This document shows positions 21,770 to 30,647 of a stretch of DNA of 45,588 nucleotides, in pieces. The stretch lies in the NCBI GenBank assembly GCA_949288715.1, contig CASELH010000015.1, positions 1 through 45,588 on the forward strand. The letters run 5' to 3'. The notes under the pieces are model-generated. The model did not search any database. It was given only the letters and a program-made list of their open reading frames with translations, and was not told the DNA's origin. A program made the translations under genes and the position numbers. Every line of letters starts with the position of its first letter. Position 1 is the first letter of the stretch. Origin of the DNA: an uncultured Bacteroides sp. Its GTDB lineage: Bacteria; Bacteroidota; Bacteroidia; Bacteroidales; Bacteroidaceae.

Positions 21770-24760
21770 ATGAACAAACTATTACAACTTTTCGTTCTCC
21801 TGTCCACCACGTTATTATCGGCGGCATGCCTGTCCGCCCAAAACCTGGAATCCGCCTTCACAGCCAAGCCTGACGACCCCGCAGCCGTTTATTTCACTCC
21901 GGAAGCCTTCGGAGTGGACCATAGCGGCAAGAAAGATGCCTCCGAAGCCTTGCAAAAGGCGCTCGACACGGCTAAAGAAAAAGAAAATGGTTGTGGCATC
22001 CTGTTCGTGCCCCAAGGCACTTACAAACTCAGCCGGACTATTTACATTCCTTCCGGCGTGCGTCTCATCGGCTATGGGAAGAAAAGACCCATGTTCGTGT
22101 TAGCCAAAAATTCCCCGGGGTTCCAAGAAGCCACTCCCGAAACCAGCAAAGGCAAATACCTGTTCTGGTTCATTGGCGGCAGCCATCACCCCAGCGGGCG
22201 CATCAGCGATGCCACTGCCGGAACATTCTACAGCTCGATGCTGAATGTAGACATCCGCATTGATGATGGCAATCCTAATGCCTCGGCCATCCGCGCCCAC
22301 TTTGCCCAGCACTGCTCCATTTCCTCCGTCGCCATCCATGTAGGCAAAGGCCGTGCCGGCATTGTCGATGCCGGCAACCACCTGAAAGACATCGCCATCT
22401 ATGGCGGGGAGTATGGCATCGACACAGGCAAATCGGCACCGGGCTGGCCTATCATGCTACTCGACACTTACTTTGAAGGACAACGGCAGAGCGCCATCCT
22501 TACCGACGAAGCCGGGCTTACCATTGTGCGCATGCAGGTGAAAGACACCCCCGTAGCCGTAGAAGTAAAAGCAAATGCCCCCGAACGCCTCTATCTGGAA
22601 AACTGCTTGCTGGAAAACGTGAGCCGCTACGGCATCATCCTCTCTGATGCTGACAACGCAGCCACTCAAATAAACCTGAGAAATATACAGTGTAAAAATG
22701 TCCCTGTCTTTGCCTTAGAGCGCGGCAAAAGCACGACAGTCAACGGCAAAGGCAAACTGTATAAAGTAGTCCGCTTCACTTACGGGCTCAACCAAGAAAG
22801 CCTGGCCGAGGCAGCAACTGTAATCCGCCAAAGCCAAATTGAGCCTTCTGACCGGCTTACGCCTTTGGACGCATCAGATACTCCGGCACTGCCTGCCACC
22901 GAAACATGGGTCAATATCCGCGACCTGGGAGCCAAAGGCGACGGCTTCAGCGACGACACTCCCGTCTTCCAAAAGGCCGTGGAAAAGTATGCCAACATAT
23001 ACATCCCCCAAGGCTGGTATGTAGTGAAAGAGCCATTAACGCTGAAGCCCAATACCAACCTCATAGGCCTGCATCCAGGCACTACCCTGCTACTAACTCT
23101 GGGAGGTAACCCCGCCTTCAGCGGATTCGGTGCGCCACAGGCGCAAATTACCACCCCAAAGGGCGGAAAGAACATCGTGTGCGGCCTCTTCCTCAATGCT
23201 GATGCCTACAACTACCGGGCCGTCAACTGCAAATGGATGGCCGGAGAAGGCTCGTACATGTACGATGTGAAGTTCAGCGGACACGACAAAGCCCGCTTCT
23301 TCCACAACGGGCAAAGCGCGGCCAATCCGTTAGAAAAACCCATGCCCGTCGGCCCCGAGACACAAGACCTGACCAAACGCGCATGGGACAACCAGCACTG
23401 GAGCCTGTGGATAACCAACGGCGGAGGCGGCACGTTCCGCGACCTATGGAGTGCCAACGAGTATAGTTCTGCCGGACTGTACGTAAGCCATACCCAAACG
23501 CCTGGACGCATCTACGGCATGTCGCTGGAACACCATCTTCGCAACGAGGCCATCTTCCGCAACGTACATAACTGGAAAGTCTACGCCTGTCAATTTGAAG
23601 TGGAGGCCGAAGGCATGGACACGCAACCCCTGGAACTGGTAGACTGCGACAGCCTGATGTTTGCCAACCTGTTCTCTTACCGTGTATCGCGCATGCTGGA
23701 GCCCTATCCCTCAGCCATACGCACGTGGAATTGCCATGAACTGGAATTCCTCAACCTGCACAACTACGCTCATGCCCGCGTGAAGTTCACATCCAACGCC
23801 AGCCTGCTGGATGTCAATACCGCCCGCGAAGCGCGTCATTGGGAATTGGCACGCCTTCGGGTAGACGGCAATGAGCCCTCCTTGCGCCCCCGGCGGCAAG
23901 AATCGGGCCAGGTAGAGCCTGTGGTGAGCGGATTTGAATTTATCGACGGACTAACCCGGGATAGCCGGGGCAACGTTTATTTCTGCGAGTTCCGCATGAG
24001 GCGCATCTACAAGCTGGACGCTTCCACCGGGAAGGTGACGCCCATAGCCGACCTCCCCTGGAACCCCGTAGCACTGGCTTTCGACACGCAAGACAACCTG
24101 CTCGTCGTCACCAAATACATTGCCCAGCCCGGCTACCGCAACGACGACACGCGCAATGTCCGCCGTCCGCTGTTCGGGTGGCGGGGAAGCGGAGGCCTGT
24201 GGGGTTTCACCTACGTGCCTAAAGTCTATGCCGTGCGTCCGGACAATGCCGACGAAACCTTCCGGGTACTCCCGCTTAAGGACATGCAAACCGGCATGTC
24301 GGTAATGCCGAAAGCCGTCTGCTACCCCAGTAACAGAACCCTCAGTCAAAACGAGTATTACGGAGGAAAAAAGCCCGCCCAATGCTTCGTTGCTCCCGAC
24401 GGCATCACTGTCATACCCTATTATGAAGACTTGTTCCGCTGCTCGTCGTTACAGAAAGGCGTTCCGGAGCAACCCATCAGGCTGCTGGACGAATACCATC
24501 AGCGCGTCATACAGGCCGACATCGACAGCGCAGGCTTCCTGCGCAACTGTCGCATTTGGGCCAACGACGGAGACCGGGGCCTGACCACCGACAAACGGGG
24601 CAACCTGTACGTCACCGACGGCAACATCACTGTATTCTCGTCCGACGGCAAAGCCATCAAAAGCATTGCGGTACCCGAACGCCCTACGTCATTGCTCGTC
24701 GTGGGAGACACGCTCTACATCACTGCCGTCACCACGCTTTATTCTATGAAAATAGACTGA
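21770..24760 (+). CDS. Secreted tandem beta-helix (Pectate_lyase_3-type) protein with C-terminal propeller-like region
   Basis: A 996-residue secreted protein (signal to about ..SAACLSAQ, residue 24). Two parallel beta-helix domains of the GH28/GH55-related Pectate_lyase_3 type follow: the first starts near residue 40 (FGVDHSGKKDASEALQKALD ... GTYKLSRTIYIPSG), the second near 382 (NIRDLGAKGDGFSDDTPVFQ ... GWYVVKEPLTL). After about residue 715 the sequence changes to FEFIDGLTRDSRGNVYFCEF and repeated D..GNLYV units, resembling an NHL/SMP-30 beta-propeller. Paired beta-helices are the architecture of GH55, but no catalytic residue can be assigned here. It probably cleaves or binds the target polysaccharide outside the cell. 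Confidence 0.75.
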   Translation: MNKLLQLFVLLSTTLLSAACLSAQNLESAFTAKPDDPAAVYFTPEAFGVDHSGKKDASEALQKALDTAKEKENGCGILFVPQGTYKLSRTIYIPSGVRLIGYGKKRPMFVLAKNSPGFQEATPETSKGKYLFWFIGGSHHPSGRISDATAGTFYSSMLNVDIRIDDGNPNASAIRAHFAQHCSISSVAIHVGKGRAGIVDAGNHLKDIAIYGGEYGIDTGKSAPGWPIMLLDTYFEGQRQSAILTDEAGLTIVRMQVKDTPVAVEVKANAPERLYLENCLLENVSRYGIILSDADNAATQINLRNIQCKNVPVFALERGKSTTVNGKGKLYKVVRFTYGLNQESLAEAATVIRQSQIEPSDRLTPLDASDTPALPATETWVNIRDLGAKGDGFSDDTPVFQKAVEKYANIYIPQGWYVVKEPLTLKPNTNLIGLHPGTTLLLTLGGNPAFSGFGAPQAQITTPKGGKNIVCGLFLNADAYNYRAVNCKWMAGEGSYMYDVKFSGHDKARFFHNGQSAANPLEKPMPVGPETQDLTKRAWDNQHWSLWITNGGGGTFRDLWSANEYSSAGLYVSHTQTPGRIYGMSLEHHLRNEAIFRNVHNWKVYACQFEVEAEGMDTQPLELVDCDSLMFANLFSYRVSRMLEPYPSAIRTWNCHELEFLNLHNYAHARVKFTSNASLLDVNTAREARHWELARLRVDGNEPSLRPRRQESGQVEPVVSGFEFIDGLTRDSRGNVYFCEFRMRRIYKLDASTGKVTPIADLPWNPVALAFDTQDNLLVVTKYIAQPGYRNDDTRNVRRPLFGWRGSGGLWGFTYVPKVYAVRPDNADETFRVLPLKDMQTGMSVMPKAVCYPSNRTLSQNEYYGGKKPAQCFVAPDGITVIPYYEDLFRCSSLQKGVPEQPIRLLDEYHQRVIQADIDSAGFLRNCRIWANDGDRGLTTDKRGNLYVTDGNITVFSSDGKAIKSIAVPERPTSLLVVGDTLYITAVTTLYSMKID

Positions 24761-24767
24761 TAAACAG

Positions 24768-24858
24768 CCGCTTCCCAGGGTTGAAACGCCCGCTCCCCAG
24801 CGTTGAAACGCTACCGTTCGGGCGTTTCAACCCCACCGCGCGGGGCTTCCTACGCCAC
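24768..24858. repeat. GTAGC/ACGC palindromic repeat cluster after the beta-helix gene
   Basis: Modules GGTTGAAACGCC, AGCGTTGAAACGCTACC, the linker TACCGTTCGGGCGTT, and GGGGCTTCCTACGCC, ending before the GH2 promoter. Confidence 0.8.
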
Positions 24859-24908
24859 GAAAACAGAAAAAAAGCGCCCAAATTGGTAACGCACACGGTT
24901 TTTTTTCG

Positions 24909-24916
24909 TAGCTTTG
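24909..24916 (+). promoter_or_regulatory. Bacteroides-type -7 box for the first GH2 gene
   Basis: TAGCTTTG, with TTGG 22 nt upstream (24883-24886) as a weak -33. The ATG follows 18 nt later, a very short leader. Confidence 0.5.
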
Positions 24917-24934
24917 AGGCCTGATATTTAACCA

Positions 24935-27595
24935 ATGAATAAAACGACCATGGACAAAACTCTGAAACTAACCCACCCGAAGGCATCGCGCTGGCTGGCC
25001 GCCACTGCCTTGTGCCTCGGACTGGCAACCACTGCCCAGGCGCAACCCCAGAGCAAGACCATCAACGACGGATGGCGATTCCTGAAGGGTGAATGCACGG
25101 CCGCCGCCGACAGCGCCTTCGACGACGCGCGGTGGGAACCCGTCAACCTGCCCCACACGTGGAACGCGGACTCCTACACCGTGAAGCATTACTACCAAGG
25201 CCCGGCCTGGTATCGCCGCACCGTAAGCATCCCGCAGGCGTGGCAGGGACAACGCGTCTTCCTGCACCTGGAGGGCGTGAGCAAGACTGCAACCGTGTAC
25301 GTGAACGGACACTGCGCCGGCGAGCACGCCGGGGGCTACACCGCCTGCACCCTCGACCTCACTCCCTACCTGCACTTCGGGGCTGCAAACAGCCTTGCCA
25401 TACGCGCGGACAACGGGCGTAAGGACATCGCCCCGCTCTCGGCCGACTTCACCTTCTTCGGCGGCATCTACCGCGACGTGTGGCTCACAGCCCTGCCCGC
25501 GCAGCACTTCAACCGCCTGAACATGGGCTCGGACGGCCTGTTCATCAGCACCCCGCAAGTCAGCCGGGAGGAAGCCACCGTGGCCATACGCGGCGAGGTG
25601 ACCAACAGCAGTGCCGACAAGGCCTCCGTCGAGGTCACTACCACCATTTACGCCCCCGACGGCCAACCCGTGCAGACACTCAGCCGGTCGCTCCGCCTGA
25701 AGGCCGGGGAGACGCTCGCCTTCCAAGCACAGTCGAAAACCATCCATAACCCCCAGCTCTGGACTCCGGAGACCCCCCACCTCTACCGCGTCGTCACCCG
25801 GCTGACCGACCGCAAAACACACGCCGTGCTCGACCATCAGGAGCACTACACCGCCTTCCGCTGGTTCCGCTTCGACGGCAACGAAGGCTTCTTCCTCAAC
25901 GGACAGCCCTACAAGCTGCGCGGCATCTGCCGGCACCAGGACCAGAAACCTATCGGCCCCGCCTTGAGCGACGAAATGCACCGCCGCGACATGTTGCTGG
26001 CCAAGGAGATGGGTGCTAACTTCATCCGCATCTCGCACTACCCGCAGGACGACGCCATCCTCGAGATGTGCGACCGCCTCGGCCTCCTGGCCTGGGAGGA
26101 AATACCCATCATAAACTACGTGCCCGACACCCCCGGCTTCGGCGACAACTGCGAGCGCAACCTGCGCGAAATGATTCGCCAGCACTACAACCACCCCAGC
26201 GTCATTCTGTGGGGATACATGAACGAAATCCTTTTGGGCACCGACCAGAAAGACAAGGCCGCCGTGCAGCGCGACCTCGACCTGGCCCGGCGGCTGGAAC
26301 AAGTGGTGCGCGAGGAAGACCCCACACGCCTCAGCGTAATGGCCCTGGCCGGCAGCAATGCCTACAATACCACGGGACTGAGCGACATACCCCACGTGGT
26401 GGGCTGGAACCTCTACCAGGGTTGGTATGGGGGAGACGTGACGGGCTTCGACAAATACGTGGCCTACCAGCACGAGCACTACCCCACGCATCCCATCATA
26501 ATCAGCGAATACGGCGCCGGGTCGGACAAGCGCCTGCACACCCTGCAGCCCCGCCCGTTCGACTTTAGCAGCGAGTACCAGCAGCTGTACCTGGAGCACT
26601 ACCTGCCCGTCATCGAAAAAACGCCTTATATATGCGGCGCCTCGCACTGGAACTTCGTGGACTTCGGCTCGGCCGTGCGCGACGAGTCCATGCCCCGCAT
26701 CAACAACAAGGGCCTGCTGCGCGCCGACCGCACGCCTAAGGACGTGTACTATTACTACCAGGCCATGTGGCGCAGCGACATCCCCGTGCTGCACATCGCC
26801 AGCCGCGACTGGAGCCGGCGCGCCGGCGTGCAGCAAGCCCCGGGCGAGGCCGTGGTGCAGCCCGTCAAGGTGTACACCAACCTGCAGGAGGTGGAGCTGT
26901 TCATCGACGGCCGTTCGCTGGGCAAGCAGCCGGTGCAGAACTATAACGCCGTGTTCCAGGTGCCCTTCGCGCGCAGCGGCCAACCGTTGCTCACGGCCAA
27001 GGGCTACCGCGACGGGCAGCCGGTGGAGGACGCCGTGCGTCTGCACGTCACCCTGGTGCCCGCCCGTCTCACCGGTGAAACGCTGCAAGGCCTGGAGCTG
27101 GCCGTCAACGTGGGCAGCCACTGCTTCTTCACCTCTGACGTGAGCAACCTCACCTGGGTGCCCGACCGGCCTTACGCACCGGGCAGCTGGGGCCACATAG
27201 GCGGCAAAGCCACCCAGACCAACACGCAGATTCAGGGCACGCCGGACAACCCGCTGTTCCAGACCCTGCAGGCCGACCTCGAGGGCTACCGCTTCGACGT
27301 GCCCCAAGGGCTGTATGAGGTAGAGCTGCTCTTTGCCGACGTGTTCCGCCCCACCCAAGCCACCGCCTACCTGCTGGGCAGCGACAAGGGCCAGGAGGCC
27401 AGCAGCAACATCTTCACCATCACGGCCAACGGCCGGGTGCTGGAGCCAGACTTTACCCCGGGCAGCGAGAACGGATACTTCCGCGCCATCCGCCGCAAGT
27501 ACCTGGTGCAGGTAGAGGGCAACAGCCTCGAACTGCGCTTCCAGGCCTCCGGCGGCCGCACGTTCTTGGGCGGCATCAAGCTGCGGAAGCTGTAA
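24935..27595 (+). CDS. GH2 glycosidase with C-terminal malectin domain
   Basis: An 886-residue secreted GH2 enzyme (beta-galactosidase or beta-glucuronidase class). Signal peptide to about residue 36 (ATTAQAQ); a second in-frame ATG at 24950 is an equally good start. Domains in order: sugar-binding jelly roll (~40-195, WYRRTVSIP), Ig-like domain (~200-310), TIM barrel (~315-610) and, after an Ig-like segment, a malectin domain (~720-885, NVGSHCFFTSDVSN). The acid/base is E431 in LWGYMNEIL and the nucleophile is E525 in IIISEYGAGSD. Malectin domains bind carbohydrate. Exact sugar specificity is not readable; next-door uronate genes make beta-glucuronidase plausible. Confidence 0.92.
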   Translation: MNKTTMDKTLKLTHPKASRWLAATALCLGLATTAQAQPQSKTINDGWRFLKGECTAAADSAFDDARWEPVNLPHTWNADSYTVKHYYQGPAWYRRTVSIPQAWQGQRVFLHLEGVSKTATVYVNGHCAGEHAGGYTACTLDLTPYLHFGAANSLAIRADNGRKDIAPLSADFTFFGGIYRDVWLTALPAQHFNRLNMGSDGLFISTPQVSREEATVAIRGEVTNSSADKASVEVTTTIYAPDGQPVQTLSRSLRLKAGETLAFQAQSKTIHNPQLWTPETPHLYRVVTRLTDRKTHAVLDHQEHYTAFRWFRFDGNEGFFLNGQPYKLRGICRHQDQKPIGPALSDEMHRRDMLLAKEMGANFIRISHYPQDDAILEMCDRLGLLAWEEIPIINYVPDTPGFGDNCERNLREMIRQHYNHPSVILWGYMNEILLGTDQKDKAAVQRDLDLARRLEQVVREEDPTRLSVMALAGSNAYNTTGLSDIPHVVGWNLYQGWYGGDVTGFDKYVAYQHEHYPTHPIIISEYGAGSDKRLHTLQPRPFDFSSEYQQLYLEHYLPVIEKTPYICGASHWNFVDFGSAVRDESMPRINNKGLLRADRTPKDVYYYYQAMWRSDIPVLHIASRDWSRRAGVQQAPGEAVVQPVKVYTNLQEVELFIDGRSLGKQPVQNYNAVFQVPFARSGQPLLTAKGYRDGQPVEDAVRLHVTLVPARLTGETLQGLELAVNVGSHCFFTSDVSNLTWVPDRPYAPGSWGHIGGKATQTNTQIQGTPDNPLFQTLQADLEGYRFDVPQGLYEVELLFADVFRPTQATAYLLGSDKGQEASSNIFTITANGRVLEPDFTPGSENGYFRAIRRKYLVQVEGNSLELRFQASGGRTFLGGIKLRKL

Positions 27596-27629
27596 GCGCC
27601 ACCCGCTCCGCAGGGCTTCATGGCTGCTG

Positions 27630-27697
27630 CGGGGGCGTTTCAACGCTACCAAGCTGGCGTTTCAACCCCACCACGGTAGCGTTGGAACGCTGAAAAG
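27630..27697. repeat. GTAGC/ACGC palindromic repeat cluster after the first GH2
   Basis: Modules GGGCGTTTCAACGCTACC, TGGCGTTTCAACCCC and GGTAGCGTTGGAACGC. It is directly followed by the ~400-bp inverted-end element. Confidence 0.8.
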
Positions 27698-27708
27698 CGG
27701 GGATTTTA

Positions 27709-28112
27709 TGTACTTTTCTTTTGCCTTGATGCAAAAGAAAAGATACCAAAAGAAAAAATCAAGCGCTGAAGCTACGGGGCTACTCCGAGCACGTTTTTGC
27801 TAAACGGCAGGAAACTCGCTTCGCTCAGACAACCTGCCGTTCTTCACGCAAAAACGCGCTCTACGCTTCACGCCCCTCCGCTTAGGCGCAGCCATACGGC
27901 GTTGGACGGCGCGATGCCGCATGGCTCTCCGGCATTGACCGGCGGGCGTGAAGCGGAGGACGGCTTGAAGCCGTTAAAAAGGGCAGACTGTTTGAGCGAA
28001 GCGAGTTTCTGCCCTTTAGGCTGAAAGCCGTCCGAAGTAGCCCGACGGGCACAGCCGGGGTCCTTTCTTTTTGGCATCTTTTTCTTTCGGACAAGCGAAA
28101 GAAAAAGTGCAC
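27709..28112. mobile_element. ~400-bp non-coding element with TTTTCTTTT-type inverted ends
   Basis: The left end (TGTACTTTTCTTTTGCC...AGATACCAAAAGAAAA) and the right end (CTTTCTTTTTGGCATCTTTT...GAAAGAAAAAGTGCAC) are imperfect inverted repeats of about 50 bp. Inside are two long hairpins: GAGCACGTTTTTGC / GCAAAAACGCGCTC and GGGCAGACTG.../ CTGCCC flanked by GACGGCTTGAAGCCG. AAACTCGCTTCGCTCA appears once in each orientation. A second copy starts at 45492. There is no convincing gene inside, so it behaves like a MITE or a dispersed structured repeat. It fills most of the gap before the lyase-GH88 gene. Confidence 0.75.
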
Positions 28113-28159
28113 AATTAAACGTTTATTAATCCATTACAAACATAACTAATAACAACAAC

Positions 28160-30508
28160 ATGAACCTCAAACAAACCATTCTGACCCTTGCCCTCGCCCT
28201 TGCGGCGGGCACGCTGCCCGCCCAATCCATTTGGGATGCCGGGCACCTGGCCGAGGTGAAACAGTCGCTCGACCAGCCCTTCTACGCCACCGCCTACCGG
28301 TCGCTGCTCCGCCAGGCCGACCGCCTGCTCGACGCCGAGCCCCTCAGCGTGATGATGAAGGACAAGACGCCCGCCAGCGGCGACAAGCACGACTACCTGA
28401 GCCAGGCACGCTACTACTGGCCCGACCCCACGAAGCCCGACGGACTGCCCTACGTGAATCGCGACGGGCAGTCCAACCCCGAGCTGAAGCGCCTCGACCG
28501 CAACCGCCTGGGCGCCACCGCCGGCCGCGTCACCACCCTGGCCCTGGCCTGGTACTTCAGCGGTAACGAGGCCTACGCCGAAAAGGCCACCGAGCTTATC
28601 CGCGTATGGTTCTTCGACAAGAAGACACGCATGAATCCCCACCTGGAGTACGCCCAGATGATTCCCGGCCTCAACAACGGCAAAGGCCGCTGCTATGGCG
28701 TGCTGGACAGCTATTCGTTCGTCGAAATGCTCGACGCCGTGCAGCTGCTGGAGCAGAGCGAAGCCTTCACCGCCCGCGACTCCAAGCAGCTGAAAGCCTG
28801 GTTCGGCAAGCTGCTCGACTGGATACTGACCAGCCCGCAGGGCCGCGAGGAGTCCGCCCAGAAGAACAACCACGGCACCGCCTACGACGCCCAAGTCATT
28901 GCCCTCGCCCTCTACACCGGCCGCACGGACGTAGCCAGGGAACTCATCGAAGCCGTTCCTGCCAAACGCCTCTTCACCCAGATAGAGCCCGACGGCAGCC
29001 AGCCCTACGAGCTGCGCCGCACCCTGGCCTTCGGCTACTCGCAGTACAACCTGACGCACCTCATCGACATCTTCCGCATGGCCCGGAAACTGGACATCCG
29101 CATCGACGACGCTACCTCGGTCGACGGGCGCAGCTTCTACCGCGCCATGGACTTCCTTACCCCCTACGTGGGCAAAGAAGTGAGCGAATGGCCCTACCAG
29201 CAGATAAGCGAGTGGGACTACAAGCAGCAGGAACTGTGCAAAGACCTCTACCGCACCTGGTTGCTCAACCCCGAACGCACCGACTACCTGCGCCTGTACC
29301 AGGCACACCGACGCTTCAATCCGGAGGACCGCTTCAACCTGCTCTACGTGCGCCCCATGCTGACGGACAACGCCATGGCCTACGCCTGCGGGCAGTTGGA
29401 AGTGGCCATGCAGAGTGCCGACAAGGCCCGCAAGGAGCGTGAGAACGCCGCACGGCGCCGCGTCATCCCCCGCAGCATCAACCCCGACGGCTCGCTGGCC
29501 ATGATTCACCCCCACGACTGGTGCTCGGGCTTCTTTGCCGGCACGCTGTGGAACGCTTACGCCTACACCCACAGCGACTACTGGCGGCAGCAGGCCATCT
29601 CGTGGACGTGGCCCGTAGAGGAAGCCAAGCGCTACCGGGGCACCCACGACCTGGGCTTCATGATTGGCGACAGCTTCGGCAAGGCCTACGAACTGACGGG
29701 CGAACGCTCGTACAAGGACGTGATGCTGCACGCCGCGCGGACGCTGGCCGCACGCTTCAACCCCACCGTAGGCTGCATACGCTCGTGGGACCACAACCGC
29801 GACCGCTGGAAGTATCCAGTCATCATCGACAATATGATGAACCTGGAGATGCTGTTCAAGGCCACGCAGCTCACGGGCGACTCCACCTACTGGCACATAG
29901 CCGTCAGCCATGCCAACACTACGATGAAGCACCACTTCCGCCCCGACTACTCGTCGTACCACGTGGTGGACTACGACCCCGAGACGGGAGCCGTGCGCCT
30001 GCGCTGCACGCACCAGGGCTACAACGACGAGTCGTTCTGGAGCCGGGGGCAGTCGTGGGGACTGTATGGCTACACCATGTGCTACCGCTTCACGCGCAAC
30101 GCCGCCTACCTGGGCCAGGCCACCCGCATTGCCGACTTCATACTCTCGCTGCCCAACATGCCCGGCGACGGCATCCCCTACTGGGACATGAAGGCGCCGG
30201 GACAACCCGACTGCCCGCGCGACGCCTCCGCCGCCGCCATCATGGCCTCGGCCCTCTACGAGCTGAGCACCTATGCTCCCGGAGACAAGGGCAAGGGCTA
30301 CCGCGCCGCCGCCGACAAGATTGTGCAGAGCCTCTACCGCGACTACCAGGCCGAGCCCGGCACGCACTACGGCTTCCTGTTGCTGCACAGCACCGGACAC
30401 TGCCCCGCCAACAGCGAGGTGGACGTGCCCCTGAACTATGCCGACTACTACTACCTCGAGGCGCTGAACCGCAAGCAGGCGCTGGATAGCGGAGGCAAGC
30501 TGTTTTAG
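28160..30508 (+). CDS. Two-enzyme fusion: alginate-lyase-superfamily lyase + GH88 unsaturated uronyl hydrolase
   Basis: A 782-residue secreted protein (signal to ~residue 22). Residues ~30-370 form an alpha/alpha-toroid lyase of the alginate_lyase superfamily (PL5/PL38-like): HDYLSQARYYWPDP begins at H77, and residues matching the PL5 A1-III active site are N237, H238 (KNNHGTAYD), R286 and Y293 (RRTLAFGY, same R-x6-Y spacing). Residues ~440-775 form a GH88 barrel; the two family aspartates fit D497 (HDLGFM) and D557 (IIDNMMNLEM), and EVDVPLNYADYYYLEAL closes it. The lyase would cut a uronate polymer by beta-elimination, and the GH88 would remove the unsaturated uronate it creates. Family is firm; the polymer (glucuronan, alginate-like or other) is unknown. 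Confidence 0.9.
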   Translation: MNLKQTILTLALALAAGTLPAQSIWDAGHLAEVKQSLDQPFYATAYRSLLRQADRLLDAEPLSVMMKDKTPASGDKHDYLSQARYYWPDPTKPDGLPYVNRDGQSNPELKRLDRNRLGATAGRVTTLALAWYFSGNEAYAEKATELIRVWFFDKKTRMNPHLEYAQMIPGLNNGKGRCYGVLDSYSFVEMLDAVQLLEQSEAFTARDSKQLKAWFGKLLDWILTSPQGREESAQKNNHGTAYDAQVIALALYTGRTDVARELIEAVPAKRLFTQIEPDGSQPYELRRTLAFGYSQYNLTHLIDIFRMARKLDIRIDDATSVDGRSFYRAMDFLTPYVGKEVSEWPYQQISEWDYKQQELCKDLYRTWLLNPERTDYLRLYQAHRRFNPEDRFNLLYVRPMLTDNAMAYACGQLEVAMQSADKARKERENAARRRVIPRSINPDGSLAMIHPHDWCSGFFAGTLWNAYAYTHSDYWRQQAISWTWPVEEAKRYRGTHDLGFMIGDSFGKAYELTGERSYKDVMLHAARTLAARFNPTVGCIRSWDHNRDRWKYPVIIDNMMNLEMLFKATQLTGDSTYWHIAVSHANTTMKHHFRPDYSSYHVVDYDPETGAVRLRCTHQGYNDESFWSRGQSWGLYGYTMCYRFTRNAAYLGQATRIADFILSLPNMPGDGIPYWDMKAPGQPDCPRDASAAAIMASALYELSTYAPGDKGKGYRAAADKIVQSLYRDYQAEPGTHYGFLLLHSTGHCPANSEVDVPLNYADYYYLEALNRKQALDSGGKLF

Positions 30509-30509
30509 C

Positions 30510-30635
30510 GGTTAGTGGTTAGTGATTAGTGGTTAATGCGCGCGTATTGGGTTGCTCGGCACATTAATCGCTAATCACTAAACACTAATCATTAACCACT
30601 ATACACTAACCGCTCATCGCTAACCACTAAACATT
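30510..30635. repeat. Palindrome built of 7-bp tandem repeats (TTAGTGG family)
   Basis: Left arm: TTAGTGG, TTAGTGA, TTAGTGG, TTAATGC in tandem. Right arm: a run of ten heptamers such as CACTAAT, CATTAAC, CACTAAC, CGCTAAC, the reverse complement with variation. It starts one base after the stop codon of the lyase-GH88 gene and fills the gap to the next GH2. Confidence 0.8.
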
Positions 30636-30647
30636 ACCCCAACCCCC

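Noticed and set aside
24968-27652. An 894-codon open frame on the minus strand opposite the first GH2 gene
   Set aside because: GC-rich codon bias keeps the opposite frame open; composition is Val/Leu/Gly/His-heavy with no domain, while the plus-strand frame has intact GH2 motifs and a signal peptide.
27797-28112. Small open frames inside the ~400-bp element
   Set aside because: They lie in hairpin DNA, have no ribosome-binding context and are not preserved in shape by the second copy that can be seen.
28115-30400. A 761-codon open frame on the minus strand opposite the lyase-GH88 gene
   Set aside because: Mirror frame of a gene with clear catalytic motifs; no recognisable protein features.
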